NCBI GenBank assembly: GCA_050015495.1
Contig: JBEKBH010000006.1
Span: 73,640-137,639 of the forward strand
From: Palsa-1439 sp050015495
Lineage (GTDB): Bacteria; Verrucomicrobiota; Verrucomicrobiia; Palsa-1439
Direction of reading: 5' to 3'
DNA length: 64,000 nucleotides
The notes beneath the pieces are model-generated. The model was given only the letters and a program-made list of their open reading frames with translations, ran no database searches and was not told the origin of the DNA. Positions 27,501 through 35,806 of this stretch are shown piece by piece; the stretch's first letter is position 1; each line of letters starts with the position of its first letter. The position numbers and the translations under genes were made by a program.

Positions 27501-29615
27501 ATGGGCTTGGCCATCACACTGGCCCTCACCAGCGCAATTCTTGCGTTTGGGATGGGAGTGACTGTTGCCGTCCGGGAGCGAATCTCCCTGGCATCCTGGA
27601 CGTTCTTCGTCGGGATGACCGTATTGGCCGCCGAAGGCTTGCTGGCCGGACTGGCCGCGCAGGCGACCGTGCCGGACGAAATGGTCTACTGGGAGCAATG
27701 GAAACTTGTCGCAACATCCGTTCTTCCAGGCATCTGGCTGTTGTTCAGTGTGAGCTACTCGCGGGGTGATGTTCGAGAGACCCTGGTGAAATGGTGGTGG
27801 CTGATCGTCGGAGCGTTTGTCCTGCCGATCGGCCTTGCGGTGTTGTTTCGCGGGAACCTGATTACGGTCGCACGTCAGGCGTCCCCGCCGGACCATTGGA
27901 TGCTCCATCTGGGCTGGCCGGGCGTGGCGTTGAACCTTCTGTTCTTGCTGGGCTGCATCCTGGTCCTGGCGAACATCGAGCGCACCCTCCGCGCGTCCGT
28001 GGGAACGATGCGGTGGCGCATCAAGTTCATGATCGTCGGCTTGGGGATCCTGTTCGCCGTTCGGGCGTACACGAGCAGCCAGAATCTGTTGTTTGGGATG
28101 GTGGATCTTTCCTGGGGAAGCGTGGACTCGGGAGCGCTCCTGCTGGCGGCTCTGCTGATCTTGCGTTCGCTGTTGCGGGCCGGACATTTCGACGTCAGCG
28201 TCTATCCGTCACAGTCGGTCGTGTACAATTCACTGACCGTGCTGTTGGCGGGGATCTACCTGTTTCTGGTCGGGGTGTTCGCCAGGGTGGTCACGTTTCT
28301 TGGCGGCGACGCGACGTTTACCGTCAAGGCGTTCGTGATCCTGCTCGCGCTGGTCTTGCTGACGGTCCTGTTGTTGTCCGAGCGGGTGCGGCTGCTTACC
28401 AAGCAGTTTGTCAGCCGTCACCTTCAACGGCCGTTGCATGACTATCGTCTGGTCTGGCGAAAGTTCACCGAGGGCACCGCCTCGCGCGTCGACCAGACGG
28501 AACTGTGCCGGGCGACGGTCAAACTCATCGCGGAAATCTTCCAGGCGCTCTCCGTGACCATCTGGCTCGTCGACGACACCAAAGAGCGCCTGACGTTTGC
28601 GGCCTCCACGTCGTTGTCGGATACCGCGGGCACGAATCTCAGCCCGCACGGCGCGGAGGTGGTGGAAGTCGTTCGTGGCTTGCTCGAGCAGACGATGCCG
28701 GTGGACATCGACACATCGAAGGAACGGTGGGCCGCGCTGCTGAGGCAGTGGCATCCAGACGAATTTCGCAAGGGAGGGAACCGCATTGCCGTGCCGATGA
28801 TCACCAACGGAGAACTGCTCGGGCTGATCACGCTGGGTGATCGCGTTGGCGGGGTTCCCTTCTCGCAACAGGATTTTGATTTGCTCAAGTGCATGGGCGA
28901 CCAGGCAGCCGCCAGCCTGCGCAATGTCGAGTTGTCACAGAAGCTTCTCCAGGCAAGGGAACTCGAAGCGTTCCAGACCATGTCGGTATTTTTCATCCAC
29001 GACCTGAAGAACACCGCCTCGACGCTCAACCTGATGCTGCGCAACCTGCCCGTCCACTTTGACAAGCCCGCCTTTCGTGAAGACACGTTGCGCGGGATTT
29101 CCAAGAGCGTGGATCACATCAATCAACTGATCGAGCGGTTGAGCCTGTTGCGTCACGAATTGGAAATGCAGCCGACGGAAACGGACCTGAACGAGGTGGT
29201 CTCCCAGGCCGTCGGCGGCTGGGCCAAAACCGGCGACGTTGATCTGGTACAAGACCTGCATCCGCTGCCAAGGTTGTCTCTGGATCGGGAGCAAATACTC
29301 AAAGTGGTGACAAATCTGGTACTGAACGCGACGCAAGCGGTTTCCGGCAAGGGCCGGGTGGGCATCGAGACGACCCACCGAAACGGCTGGGTTGTGCTCG
29401 CGGTGACGGATAACGGCTGTGGCATGAGCGCGGAGTTCCGGAATCGATCACTGTTTCGCCCGTTCCAGACCACCAAGAAACAGGGCTTGGGCATCGGCGT
29501 GTTCCAGAGCAAGATGATCGTGGAGGCGCACGGAGGAAGGATCGAGGTGGAAAGTGAACTGGGCAAGGGTACGACGTTTCGTGTATTGTTGCCCGTCCGA
29601 AGGCCAGGTGAATGA
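27501..29615 (+). CDS. prsK: PrsK-like membrane histidine kinase
   Basis: A 704-aa sensor kinase. About eight hydrophobic segments occupy residues 1-300, a GAF domain lies near 330-480, and the phospho-accepting His500 is in FFIHDLKNTASTLNLML. The HATPase domain shows NLVLNATQAV (N box), VTDNGCGM (G1) and QGLGIGVFQSKMIVEAHGG (G2). This layout (7-8 TM, GAF, HisKA variant HDLKN) is that of PrsK of exosortase systems. It overlaps the response regulator by 4 bp, so the two form a pair. The signal sensed is unknown. ATG 27501 is preceded by a 244-bp spacer. Confidence 0.9.
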   Translation: MGLAITLALTSAILAFGMGVTVAVRERISLASWTFFVGMTVLAAEGLLAGLAAQATVPDEMVYWEQWKLVATSVLPGIWLLFSVSYSRGDVRETLVKWWWLIVGAFVLPIGLAVLFRGNLITVARQASPPDHWMLHLGWPGVALNLLFLLGCILVLANIERTLRASVGTMRWRIKFMIVGLGILFAVRAYTSSQNLLFGMVDLSWGSVDSGALLLAALLILRSLLRAGHFDVSVYPSQSVVYNSLTVLLAGIYLFLVGVFARVVTFLGGDATFTVKAFVILLALVLLTVLLLSERVRLLTKQFVSRHLQRPLHDYRLVWRKFTEGTASRVDQTELCRATVKLIAEIFQALSVTIWLVDDTKERLTFAASTSLSDTAGTNLSPHGAEVVEVVRGLLEQTMPVDIDTSKERWAALLRQWHPDEFRKGGNRIAVPMITNGELLGLITLGDRVGGVPFSQQDFDLLKCMGDQAAASLRNVELSQKLLQARELEAFQTMSVFFIHDLKNTASTLNLMLRNLPVHFDKPAFREDTLRGISKSVDHINQLIERLSLLRHELEMQPTETDLNEVVSQAVGGWAKTGDVDLVQDLHPLPRLSLDREQILKVVTNLVLNATQAVSGKGRVGIETTHRNGWVVLAVTDNGCGMSAEFRNRSLFRPFQTTKKQGLGIGVFQSKMIVEAHGGRIEVESELGKGTTFRVLLPVRRPGE

Positions 29616-30979
29616 ATCCAAAACTACTGATTGTTGACGACGACGAAGAAATCCGCACCCAGATGAAGTGGGCGCTGGCGCAGGATTACGAGGTGTTGCT
29701 GGCGGAGGACCGGGCCAGCGCGGTCGAATGTTTCAAGTTCGATCGACCATCGGTGGTGTTGATGGATCTGGGCCTGCCGCCCCAACCGAACAGTCCTGAC
29801 GAGGGGTTGGCGGCGATGGCGGAGTTGGTCGCGCTGGATCGGTTGGTCAAGGTCGTGGTCATCACCGGACAGGAAGAGAAAGAGGTGGCGCTGAATGCGG
29901 TGGGGGCCGGGGCCTACGATTTTCTCTGCAAGCCGGTGGACGCGGAGGAACTGAAGCTTCTGCTGAAGCGTTGTTTCCACGTCGCGCGGCTGGAGCGGGA
30001 GTACCGCGAGATGCAGCAACAACTTCAGGGGGATGCTTTCGAGAGCATGCTGGGCACGAGCCCCTCGATGCAGACCGCGTTCGCCTCGATTCGCAAGGTG
30101 GCCGTGACGGAAGCCCCTGTCCTGATTCTGGGGGAAAGCGGAACGGGAAAAGAAATGGCCGCGATGGCGATCCACCGGCGGAGCGCGCGAAGGGACGGTC
30201 CCTTTATCGCGATCAATTGCAGCGCGATCCCGGAAACGCTCCTGGAGAGCGAACTATTCGGGCATGAAAAGGGCGCGTTTACCGGCGCGCACATGCAACG
30301 GAAGGGGCGGATCGAAAGCGCCAGCGGCGGCACGCTGTTTTTGGACGAGATTGGAGAGATCCCATTGCCGTTGCAGGTGAAGTTGCTTCGATTTTTGCAG
30401 GAACAACGCATTGAACGGGTCGGTGGCCGGCAGGAGATCCGGGTGGATGCGCGCATTACGGCCGCGACCAACTCCGATCTCAAGAAGGGGATGGCCAACG
30501 GCAGCTTTCGGGAAGACCTGTACTATCGGTTGGCCGTGGTGCAGATGACGTTGCCGCCGCTTCGTGACCGGGAAGGGGATATTCGCCTGCTGGCGCAGGC
30601 GTTCCTGCAGCGATTTATGCGGGAGATCGGAAAACAGGGCCTGGCCTTCGATCGCGAAGCGGTGTCGGCGATGCGTGGTCACATGTGGCCGGGCAACGTG
30701 CGGGAATTGGAAAACCGCGTCAAACGAGCGGTGATTATGGCCGAGGGCAAGTGGTTGACAGTACAAGACCTCGAGCTGGCCGAATCCAAGGATTCCACAC
30801 GCGCCACCACATTAAAGGAAGCCCGGGAGAACCTGGAGCGAGAGATGATTCTTCAGGGCTTGCGGAAACATTCCTGGAAGATCGCCGCGGCGGCCGCCGA
30901 ACTCGATGTGAGCCGCCCCACGTTGTACGAGCTGATGGAGAAGCTGAAGATCCAACGGCCCGCGCAGGAGCCGCAGTAA
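29612..30979 (+). CDS. prsR: PrsR-like sigma-54-dependent response regulator
   Basis: 455 aa with the complete NtrC layout: receiver domain (LLIVDDDEE, phospho-acceptor Asp52 in VVLMDLGLPP), AAA+ domain with Walker A GESGTGKE, the sigma-54 contact loop GAFTGA in EKGAFTGAHMQ, Walker B GGTLFLDEIGE, and a Fis-type helix-turn-helix (KIAAAAAELDVSRPTLYELM). PrsR activates sigma-54 promoters of exosortase-associated genes. Three matching -24/-12 elements lie 4-6 kb downstream (34529, 34805 and 36577). Its start overlaps the kinase gene by 4 bp. Confidence 0.92.
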   Translation: MNPKLLIVDDDEEIRTQMKWALAQDYEVLLAEDRASAVECFKFDRPSVVLMDLGLPPQPNSPDEGLAAMAELVALDRLVKVVVITGQEEKEVALNAVGAGAYDFLCKPVDAEELKLLLKRCFHVARLEREYREMQQQLQGDAFESMLGTSPSMQTAFASIRKVAVTEAPVLILGESGTGKEMAAMAIHRRSARRDGPFIAINCSAIPETLLESELFGHEKGAFTGAHMQRKGRIESASGGTLFLDEIGEIPLPLQVKLLRFLQEQRIERVGGRQEIRVDARITAATNSDLKKGMANGSFREDLYYRLAVVQMTLPPLRDREGDIRLLAQAFLQRFMREIGKQGLAFDREAVSAMRGHMWPGNVRELENRVKRAVIMAEGKWLTVQDLELAESKDSTRATTLKEARENLEREMILQGLRKHSWKIAAAAAELDVSRPTLYELMEKLKIQRPAQEPQ

Positions 30980-30986
30980 TACCGCC

Positions 30987-31066
30987 CGCAGTGTCCCCCC
31001 ACCCGTCATCACGGCCGGCAACCGCCGCCGTGAGACATCGGAAGCATCCCGCCTCCGGCCGCCGCT
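30987..31066. repeat. Dispersed hairpin-forming repeat, copy 1
   Basis: This 80-bp element, 8 bp after the PrsR-like stop, recurs at 33729-33805 with only a 3-base C-run difference. It contains a perfect dyad TCACGGC...GCCGTGA (11-base loop) and a second imperfect one, CGGAAGC...GCCTCCG. Both copies lie at the 3' end of a gene, like REP-type elements. Confidence 0.8.
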
Positions 31067-31147
31067 CGTCTTGTGGAACCGTAACATCCCCGAACTCGGT
31101 CTGCGTGACTCATCGATCTTGAACCAACCCCGGAACCCCTGAATTGG

Positions 31148-31176
31148 TTGGACAGGAGGATCGGCTTGGTGATATT
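31148..31176 (+). promoter_or_regulatory. Possible sigma-70-type promoter for the LRR gene
   Basis: TTGGAC at 31148 and GATATT at 31171 are separated by 17 bases. This is only a moderate match to TTGACA/TATAAT and would give a 5' untranslated region of about 230 bases. The 31067-31410 interval holds no gene that I can support. Confidence 0.25.
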
Positions 31177-31410
31177 TTTCCAATGGTGAGGGGCATGTAG
31201 TCAGGACGCTCGTCTGCCCAGTCTCGGGTTCGAGTCGGTGCGAGAATGGATTCGAACCATGGTTCCGTCATCACGGGCGTGTTCGGTACCGAACGCGTCC
31301 CGAAGTTCTGTAACCTTTTAGTGAAGGCGAACGTGCGCCGCCAGCGCTCGCTACCCAGTTATCCATCCACGAAGTCCAACAGCCTGCCTCGCTGCGCGGA
31401 GAACACCATC

Positions 31411-33687
31411 ATGAAAACATGGACCCCGAACACGATGGCCGGGCATTTCAGAACTGCCTACACGGCGAAGCTGCTGCCACTGCTGCTGCTCCTCTTGCTT
31501 CCACCGGCCGCCGTACAAGCCCAATACTCTTACAAAACCAACAATAACACGATCACCATTGTACAACCCTCCTGTGGCACCGGTGCTCTGACCATCCCAA
31601 GCACAATTAATGACCTGCCGGTCACCAGCATCGGGGAGGATGCGTTGTACGGCTGCACCGTCTTGACCAGCGTCACGATTCCAGCCAGCGTTACCAGCAT
31701 CGGGGACGGGGCGTTTTCCGGCTGCTTCAGGCTGACTGCGATCATGGTGGACACAAACAATCTCATCTATAGCAGCGTGGATGGGGTGTTGTTCGACCAG
31801 AGCCAGACCACACTTATTCAATACCCGGGAGGCCAAGCTGGCAGCTACTCGATTCCCTCCAGCGTCACCAGGATCGAGGACGATGCGTTCTATGGCTGCG
31901 CCAGCCTGACCAATGTCACGATTGGGACCAGCGTCACCAACATTGGGAACTATGCGTTCGCGGACTGCACCAGCCTGACTGGCGTGACGATCCCCAACGG
32001 CGTCACTAGCATCGGGGACGATGCGTTCTTCAACTGCGCCAGCCTGGCGAACGTTACGATTCCCGCCAGCGTCGTTTACATTGGGTACAATGCGTTCGCG
32101 AACTGCACCAACCTGACAGCAGTGTATTTCCAAGGGAACGCCCCCGACCTTGATGGTTGTTGTGTGTTCTCAACTGACACCGGCACGTATGTGGGCTTTG
32201 ACCCGGCGATGGTCTATTACCTGCCGGGGACCACGGGCTGGGGCACAACGTTTGGCGGTCTACCGACTGTTGACATGGCCTTCACTTACACGACCGCTAA
32301 CGGTACGGCCACCATTACCGGGTACTTATGTCCCACCAACGGCACTGCGTTGACCATCCCCAGCGTGCTCGGTGGCTTGCCGGTCACCAGCATCGGGGAC
32401 GATGCGTTCTATGGGTGCGCCAGCCTGACCAACGTCACGATCCCCGCCAGCGTCACCAACATTGGGGACAATGCGTTCGCGAACTGCACCGACCTGACAG
32501 CAATCGATTTCCAAGGGAACGCCCCCAGCATCGGGACGAATTCGACGGTGTTCTCCGGTGACACCAATGCGATGGTCTATTACATGCCGAGGACCACGGG
32601 CTGGGGCACAACGTTTGGCGGGCTGCCGACTGTTGATGTCGCCTTCACCTACACGACCACTAACGGTACGATCACCATCACCGGCTACACCGGTCCCGGT
32701 GGGGCGTTGACCATCCCCAGCGCGCTCGGCGGTTTGCCGGTCACCAGCATTGGGAGCGATGCGTTCTACTATACTGGCCTGACGGGCGTCACGATTCCCG
32801 CCAGCGTTACCAGCATCGCGAGCAATGCGTTCGCGGATTGCAGAAGCCTGATCAGCGTCACCATCCCCAACAGCGTCACCAGCATTGGGGACGGTGCGTT
32901 CGCGGATTGCGGAAGCCTGATCAGCATCTTGTTCCTGGGGAACGCTCCAAGCGTTGGTTCGGATGTCTTCGGTGGTGACAGTGCGACCGCCGTTTACTTG
33001 CCGGAGGCCACAGGTTTTGGCGCAATGTTTGGCGGTTTGCCGACGGCCGCAGAGTGGTCGTCGCCGCAGGATGAGGTGAAACTCACGGAGGCTTGCCAGG
33101 ATAAACTCTTTTGCGATGACCTAGGCAATGTTGACGTTGATCCGACCGGCTCGTTCACCGTCCACGCCGTTTTGTTCACCAGTGCCGGACTTAACGCCAC
33201 CAACCTCAATCCGAACACAGTGGTCGGAATCATTATCGGCGATTGGGCGTACCACGGTACATTGGGTGACAATCCCAAGTACAAGGACATGGCCACTAAG
33301 GCGACGTTGCGGCTGACTTACCAATATTATCCTTCTTCACTTAGCGATGATCCCATGACGAAGTCCGCCGGTGCCGTGACCCTCGGTTTTGGCAAGACGA
33401 ACACGACGTTGGCGATCACTTCCAGGGCCGGTGACGCCATTAACAGGGACGGAGAGGATAACACCATTCAGAACTTCATTGCTGCCGATACTCTGACTGG
33501 CCAAGCCGCGCCCGGCAAATCAGTAGTCGTCAGCAATACGATCAGTGCGATCATTATCATTGACGACAACGCGGAGATGTTTACCAACATTGTCATAACC
33601 GGCACCGTTGCCGAGAAACTCTCGAAACGTACACGCGGTGGCCAGTGGTTCTTGGACACGGTGAAGATCAACGGCACGTCGCCGTAG
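31411..33687 (+). CDS. Secreted BspA-type leucine-rich-repeat protein
   Basis: A 758-aa protein with a signal peptide (hydrophobic LLPLLLLLLLPPAAVQA) and about ten LRR_5 units of the form LTSVTIPASVTSIGDGAFSGC. Two larger blocks repeat as well, each ending in TTGWGTTFGGLPTVD-AFTYTT. Residues 560-758 form a different beta-rich domain (VDVDPTGSFTVHAVLF and onward) seen in no other gene here. There is no C-terminal sorting signal, so it is probably released or held non-covalently. BspA-type LRRs bind proteins or cell surfaces. ATG 31411 is chosen for the signal peptide; the frame is open from 31246. Confidence 0.85.
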   Translation: MKTWTPNTMAGHFRTAYTAKLLPLLLLLLLPPAAVQAQYSYKTNNNTITIVQPSCGTGALTIPSTINDLPVTSIGEDALYGCTVLTSVTIPASVTSIGDGAFSGCFRLTAIMVDTNNLIYSSVDGVLFDQSQTTLIQYPGGQAGSYSIPSSVTRIEDDAFYGCASLTNVTIGTSVTNIGNYAFADCTSLTGVTIPNGVTSIGDDAFFNCASLANVTIPASVVYIGYNAFANCTNLTAVYFQGNAPDLDGCCVFSTDTGTYVGFDPAMVYYLPGTTGWGTTFGGLPTVDMAFTYTTANGTATITGYLCPTNGTALTIPSVLGGLPVTSIGDDAFYGCASLTNVTIPASVTNIGDNAFANCTDLTAIDFQGNAPSIGTNSTVFSGDTNAMVYYMPRTTGWGTTFGGLPTVDVAFTYTTTNGTITITGYTGPGGALTIPSALGGLPVTSIGSDAFYYTGLTGVTIPASVTSIASNAFADCRSLISVTIPNSVTSIGDGAFADCGSLISILFLGNAPSVGSDVFGGDSATAVYLPEATGFGAMFGGLPTAAEWSSPQDEVKLTEACQDKLFCDDLGNVDVDPTGSFTVHAVLFTSAGLNATNLNPNTVVGIIIGDWAYHGTLGDNPKYKDMATKATLRLTYQYYPSSLSDDPMTKSAGAVTLGFGKTNTTLAITSRAGDAINRDGEDNTIQNFIAADTLTGQAAPGKSVVVSNTISAIIIIDDNAEMFTNIVITGTVAEKLSKRTRGGQWFLDTVKINGTSP

Positions 33688-33728
33688 CGAGAATCCAGGC
33701 GTACTCCGTCAGCCAAATACATACGATC

Positions 33729-33805
33729 CGCAGTGTCCCACCCGTCATCACGGCCGGCAACCGCCGCCGTGAGACATCGGAAGCATCCCGCCTCCGGCCG
33801 CCGCT
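33729..33805. repeat. Dispersed hairpin-forming repeat, copy 2
   Basis: Second copy of the element at 30987-31066. It fills the gap between two convergent genes, and its last base falls inside the stop codon (reverse of CTA at 33804) of the minus-strand export gene. The same TCACGGC...GCCGTGA dyad is kept. It may serve as a bidirectional transcript end. Confidence 0.8.
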
Positions 33806-34481
33806 AGAACCAGGAGAATTTCTCCGGCACGTACACGATGTCCGAGGGCTTCAGGTAGAAGGGCGTGCTCTGCTTGGCCTCGAGGGCCTCTTTCAGGTTC
33901 AGCGTGTAGTTCTTCGTCCCGTCCTTCTCGTTGCGGACCACTCGGACATGACCGAGGTTGGCTTTCGTGTAGTCGAAGCCGCCCGCTTCCATGATGGCTT
34001 CCAGCGCGGTGATCGGGTGGTCGGACATGATCTTGCCCGGCCGGATCACAGCCCCGGTCACGAAAACGGGAAACGAGGAAGACGTCACGGTCACCGTGAC
34101 TTCCTTGGTGACCAACTGGGACGAGTAGAGTTTGAGAATCTCTTTCTCCAAATCGGCCGGCGTCAGCCCGGCGGCGACGACTTCCCCGACCATGGACAAG
34201 ACAATCTTGCCGTCTCTTCGGATCTGCTGCGAGTCATTGAGATTCGGGGCGCCGGGAAAGGTGATCTTCAACACGTCGCCCTCGCGCAGGATGATCGCAT
34301 TCGACTGTTCGGCGGCGGTATCGACGGGAGCGTTTGTCTGGGTGGTCTGACAGCCGGCCATGGCGGTCAGGATTGCGACCACCAGGGTCGCGAGCATCGT
34401 TCGCGAACGGCCGCCAACGAACACGCCTCTGTTGTTTGGCAAGCGGTCGAGATCAGTTCGAATCGTTGAACCCTTGGTCAT
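33804..34481 (-). CDS. Wza-like polysaccharide export lipoprotein
   Basis: 225 aa with an N-terminal hydrophobic segment and lipobox (ATLVVAILTAMAGC). A Poly_export domain follows (NAIILREGDVLKITFPGAPN, then IRRDGKIVLSMVGEV) and SLBB-like strands (FVTGAVIRPGKIMSD, ITALEAIMEAGGF). The Wza family forms the outer-membrane exit for capsular or exopolysaccharide. It is transcribed against the main cluster and has its own strong -24/-12 promoter. The residues before the lipobox (MTKGSTIRTDLDRL...) are long for a lipoprotein, so an internal start such as the Met before LATLVV may be used. Confidence 0.9.
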   Translation of the reverse strand: MTKGSTIRTDLDRLPNNRGVFVGGRSRTMLATLVVAILTAMAGCQTTQTNAPVDTAAEQSNAIILREGDVLKITFPGAPNLNDSQQIRRDGKIVLSMVGEVVAAGLTPADLEKEILKLYSSQLVTKEVTVTVTSSSFPVFVTGAVIRPGKIMSDHPITALEAIMEAGGFDYTKANLGHVRVVRNEKDGTKNYTLNLKEALEAKQSTPFYLKPSDIVYVPEKFSWF

Positions 34482-34528
34482 TCGTCAGTCTCCTTCGGAT
34501 GTTATACGCGGCTCGCACGGGAATGTGT

Positions 34529-34544
34529 GGCAAGTCCCGTGCCT
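34529..34544 (-). promoter_or_regulatory. Sigma-54 (-24/-12) promoter of the export lipoprotein gene
   Basis: On the minus strand the sequence AGGCACGGGACTTGCC fits the consensus TGGCACG-N4-TTGC at every core base, with GG and GC ten bases apart. Transcription would begin near 34518, about 37 bases before the start codon. The PrsR-like activator encoded upstream is the likely partner. Confidence 0.75.
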
Positions 34545-34619
34545 CTCATGCGCGGGTCATTCTATTCGTGTGCGGTCACGGCGACAACATTAAAGCCGAG
34601 CTTCCGGGCACGCATCGTA

Positions 34620-34638
34620 GTACAGCGAGAGGCTGTAC
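34620..34638. promoter_or_regulatory. Perfect dyad GTACAGC-GAGAG-GCTGTAC
   Basis: A 7-bp inverted repeat with a 5-base centre. It lies about 90 bases upstream of the -24 element at 34544 and 170 bases upstream of the one at 34805, the distance range of enhancer sites for sigma-54 activators. It is a candidate PrsR binding site; no second copy was found near 36592. Confidence 0.35.
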
Positions 34639-34760
34639 AGCGGGTCAACCCAAGCGTAATCCAACGGTCAGCATTGTGTAAATTGGCGTCGGAATACCTT
34701 ACACTTATTGGCAAACTCTCGGAATCTCACGAACGAGAGTGTGATTTATAATAGCGTTAT

Positions 34761-34783
34761 TACCAAGCACTTGGCGTGGTAAC
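34761..34783. promoter_or_regulatory. Nested dyads upstream of the VPDSG-like gene
   Basis: TTACCA...TGGTAA encloses CCAAG-CA-CTTGG in 23 bases, ending 22 bases before the -24 element at 34805. It could be an operator or an upstream activator site. No other copy was noticed in the window. Confidence 0.3.
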
Positions 34784-34804
34784 CCAGCCTGAATTTTGTC
34801 CTCG

Positions 34805-34820
34805 CGGCATGGGTAGTGCT
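34805..34820 (+). promoter_or_regulatory. Sigma-54 (-24/-12) promoter of the exosortase substrate gene
   Basis: CGGCATGGGTAGTGCT has GG and GC ten bases apart and matches TGGCACG-N4-TTGCT except at a few positions. Transcription would begin near 34831, leaving a 66-base leader before ATG 34897. Confidence 0.6.
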
Positions 34821-34896
34821 AGGTAAGTGATTGATTCTGCAACGGGTGCCGTCGTTTGGTTCGACGGCAAGCAGAAGGGGAAGAAAGGGTATAGGG

Positions 34897-35661
34897 ATGA
34901 AAGGGAAAATGTTGTTCTCGCCCCGGGTGGGGCTCTGTTTGGCGGCCATCGGGCTGGCCATTATCACCACGTCAGCCAGTGCTGTTCAATACACGTTTGA
35001 GGGTGAAACTGGCGGCGGGCTGGTGATGCGGATTCAGACGTCCGAAGGGGATATGAATGCTTTGGTGGGTCAATTGATCATGACCACTTCGGCACCCGGC
35101 TGGCAATCTCCATTGTTGACGTATTGCACCGATGTCGATGCGACCCTCGCCTCGACGTTCAACTACAGCCCGTACGCGTTTACGGCTCCACAAGCGACCG
35201 GGGTGGATCCGAAGTGGGTTTCGAACGGTATTCAGGATGCCGCCGCGATCTGGTACGCCTTCAGCGCGACCGCGGGAATGGACGCGACCGGCGTGAAGGA
35301 GGCGGGGCTCCAACTCGCGATCTGGGAAGCGTTGTATAACAACCAAGCCACCTACACGAGTAGCAGCTTCTTCAATTCGTCAAACGGCGGTTTTTACATT
35401 ACGTCATATGATTCAGGGGACATCGCCTTGGCGGCGAATGACGCCGCGGCCTGGCTGAACAGCCTGGACAGTCTCCCTGCGGCCCCGGATGGCGATTGGC
35501 TGGCTCCGGTTGACTCCGACGACGTGATTTGCGGATCTCAGGGGCTGCTTTATCCAATTGCGGCACCCTGTGAAGTGCCCGAAGGAACATCGACGCTGAT
35601 GTTACTCGGCGCGGCCCTCACGACGCTGAGCTTGGCAGGCCGTAAACTCCACTCGAAGTAA
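34897..35661 (+). CDS. Secreted protein with VPDSG-like exosortase sorting signal
   Basis: 254 aa with a signal peptide (GLCLAAIGLAIITTSASA), a soluble domain of unknown function rich in aromatic and acidic residues, and the tripartite tail of exosortase substrates: VPEGTST, then the hydrophobic LMLLGAALTTLSLAG, then basic RKLHSK. The motif is closest to the VPDSG-CTERM class of Verrucomicrobia. It should be cleaved and anchored by the exosortase at 15620. The central segment (LLTYCTDVDATLAST, GLQLAIWEALYNN) resembles other surface proteins of this class. ATG 34897 gives the signal peptide; the frame is open from 34831 without one. Confidence 0.85.
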   Translation: MKGKMLFSPRVGLCLAAIGLAIITTSASAVQYTFEGETGGGLVMRIQTSEGDMNALVGQLIMTTSAPGWQSPLLTYCTDVDATLASTFNYSPYAFTAPQATGVDPKWVSNGIQDAAAIWYAFSATAGMDATGVKEAGLQLAIWEALYNNQATYTSSSFFNSSNGGFYITSYDSGDIALAANDAAAWLNSLDSLPAAPDGDWLAPVDSDDVICGSQGLLYPIAAPCEVPEGTSTLMLLGAALTTLSLAGRKLHSK

Positions 35662-35690
35662 GCGGGGATTCAGCCGAGCGCTACGCGCGG

Positions 35691-35727
35691 GGCGGTTCTG
35701 ACTGGACATCGTCCAATCGGAACCGCC
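35691..35727. terminator. Bidirectional terminator between convergent genes
   Basis: GGCGGTTC (35691) pairs with GAACCGCC (35720), and inside it TGGAC pairs with GTCCA around an ATC loop, with GA/TC pairs between. That is about 15 bp of stem broken by two 1x1 mismatches. It lies between the stops at 35661 (+) and 35807 (-). The T-tract is short. Confidence 0.65.
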
Positions 35728-35806
35728 TTGAAGCATGGGGAACGACTGCGGGCGGTCGAGCGAGCGGACAGGGCCCGGAAGCTTCTCTCGGGGTGTTTGC
35801 CGGGGA

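Noticed and set aside
31200..31265. tRNA-like T-arm sequences (GGGTTCGAGTC and, on the other strand, TGGTTCGAATCCA)
   Set aside because: No matching acceptor, D or anticodon stems could be built around either; a tRNA scan would settle it.
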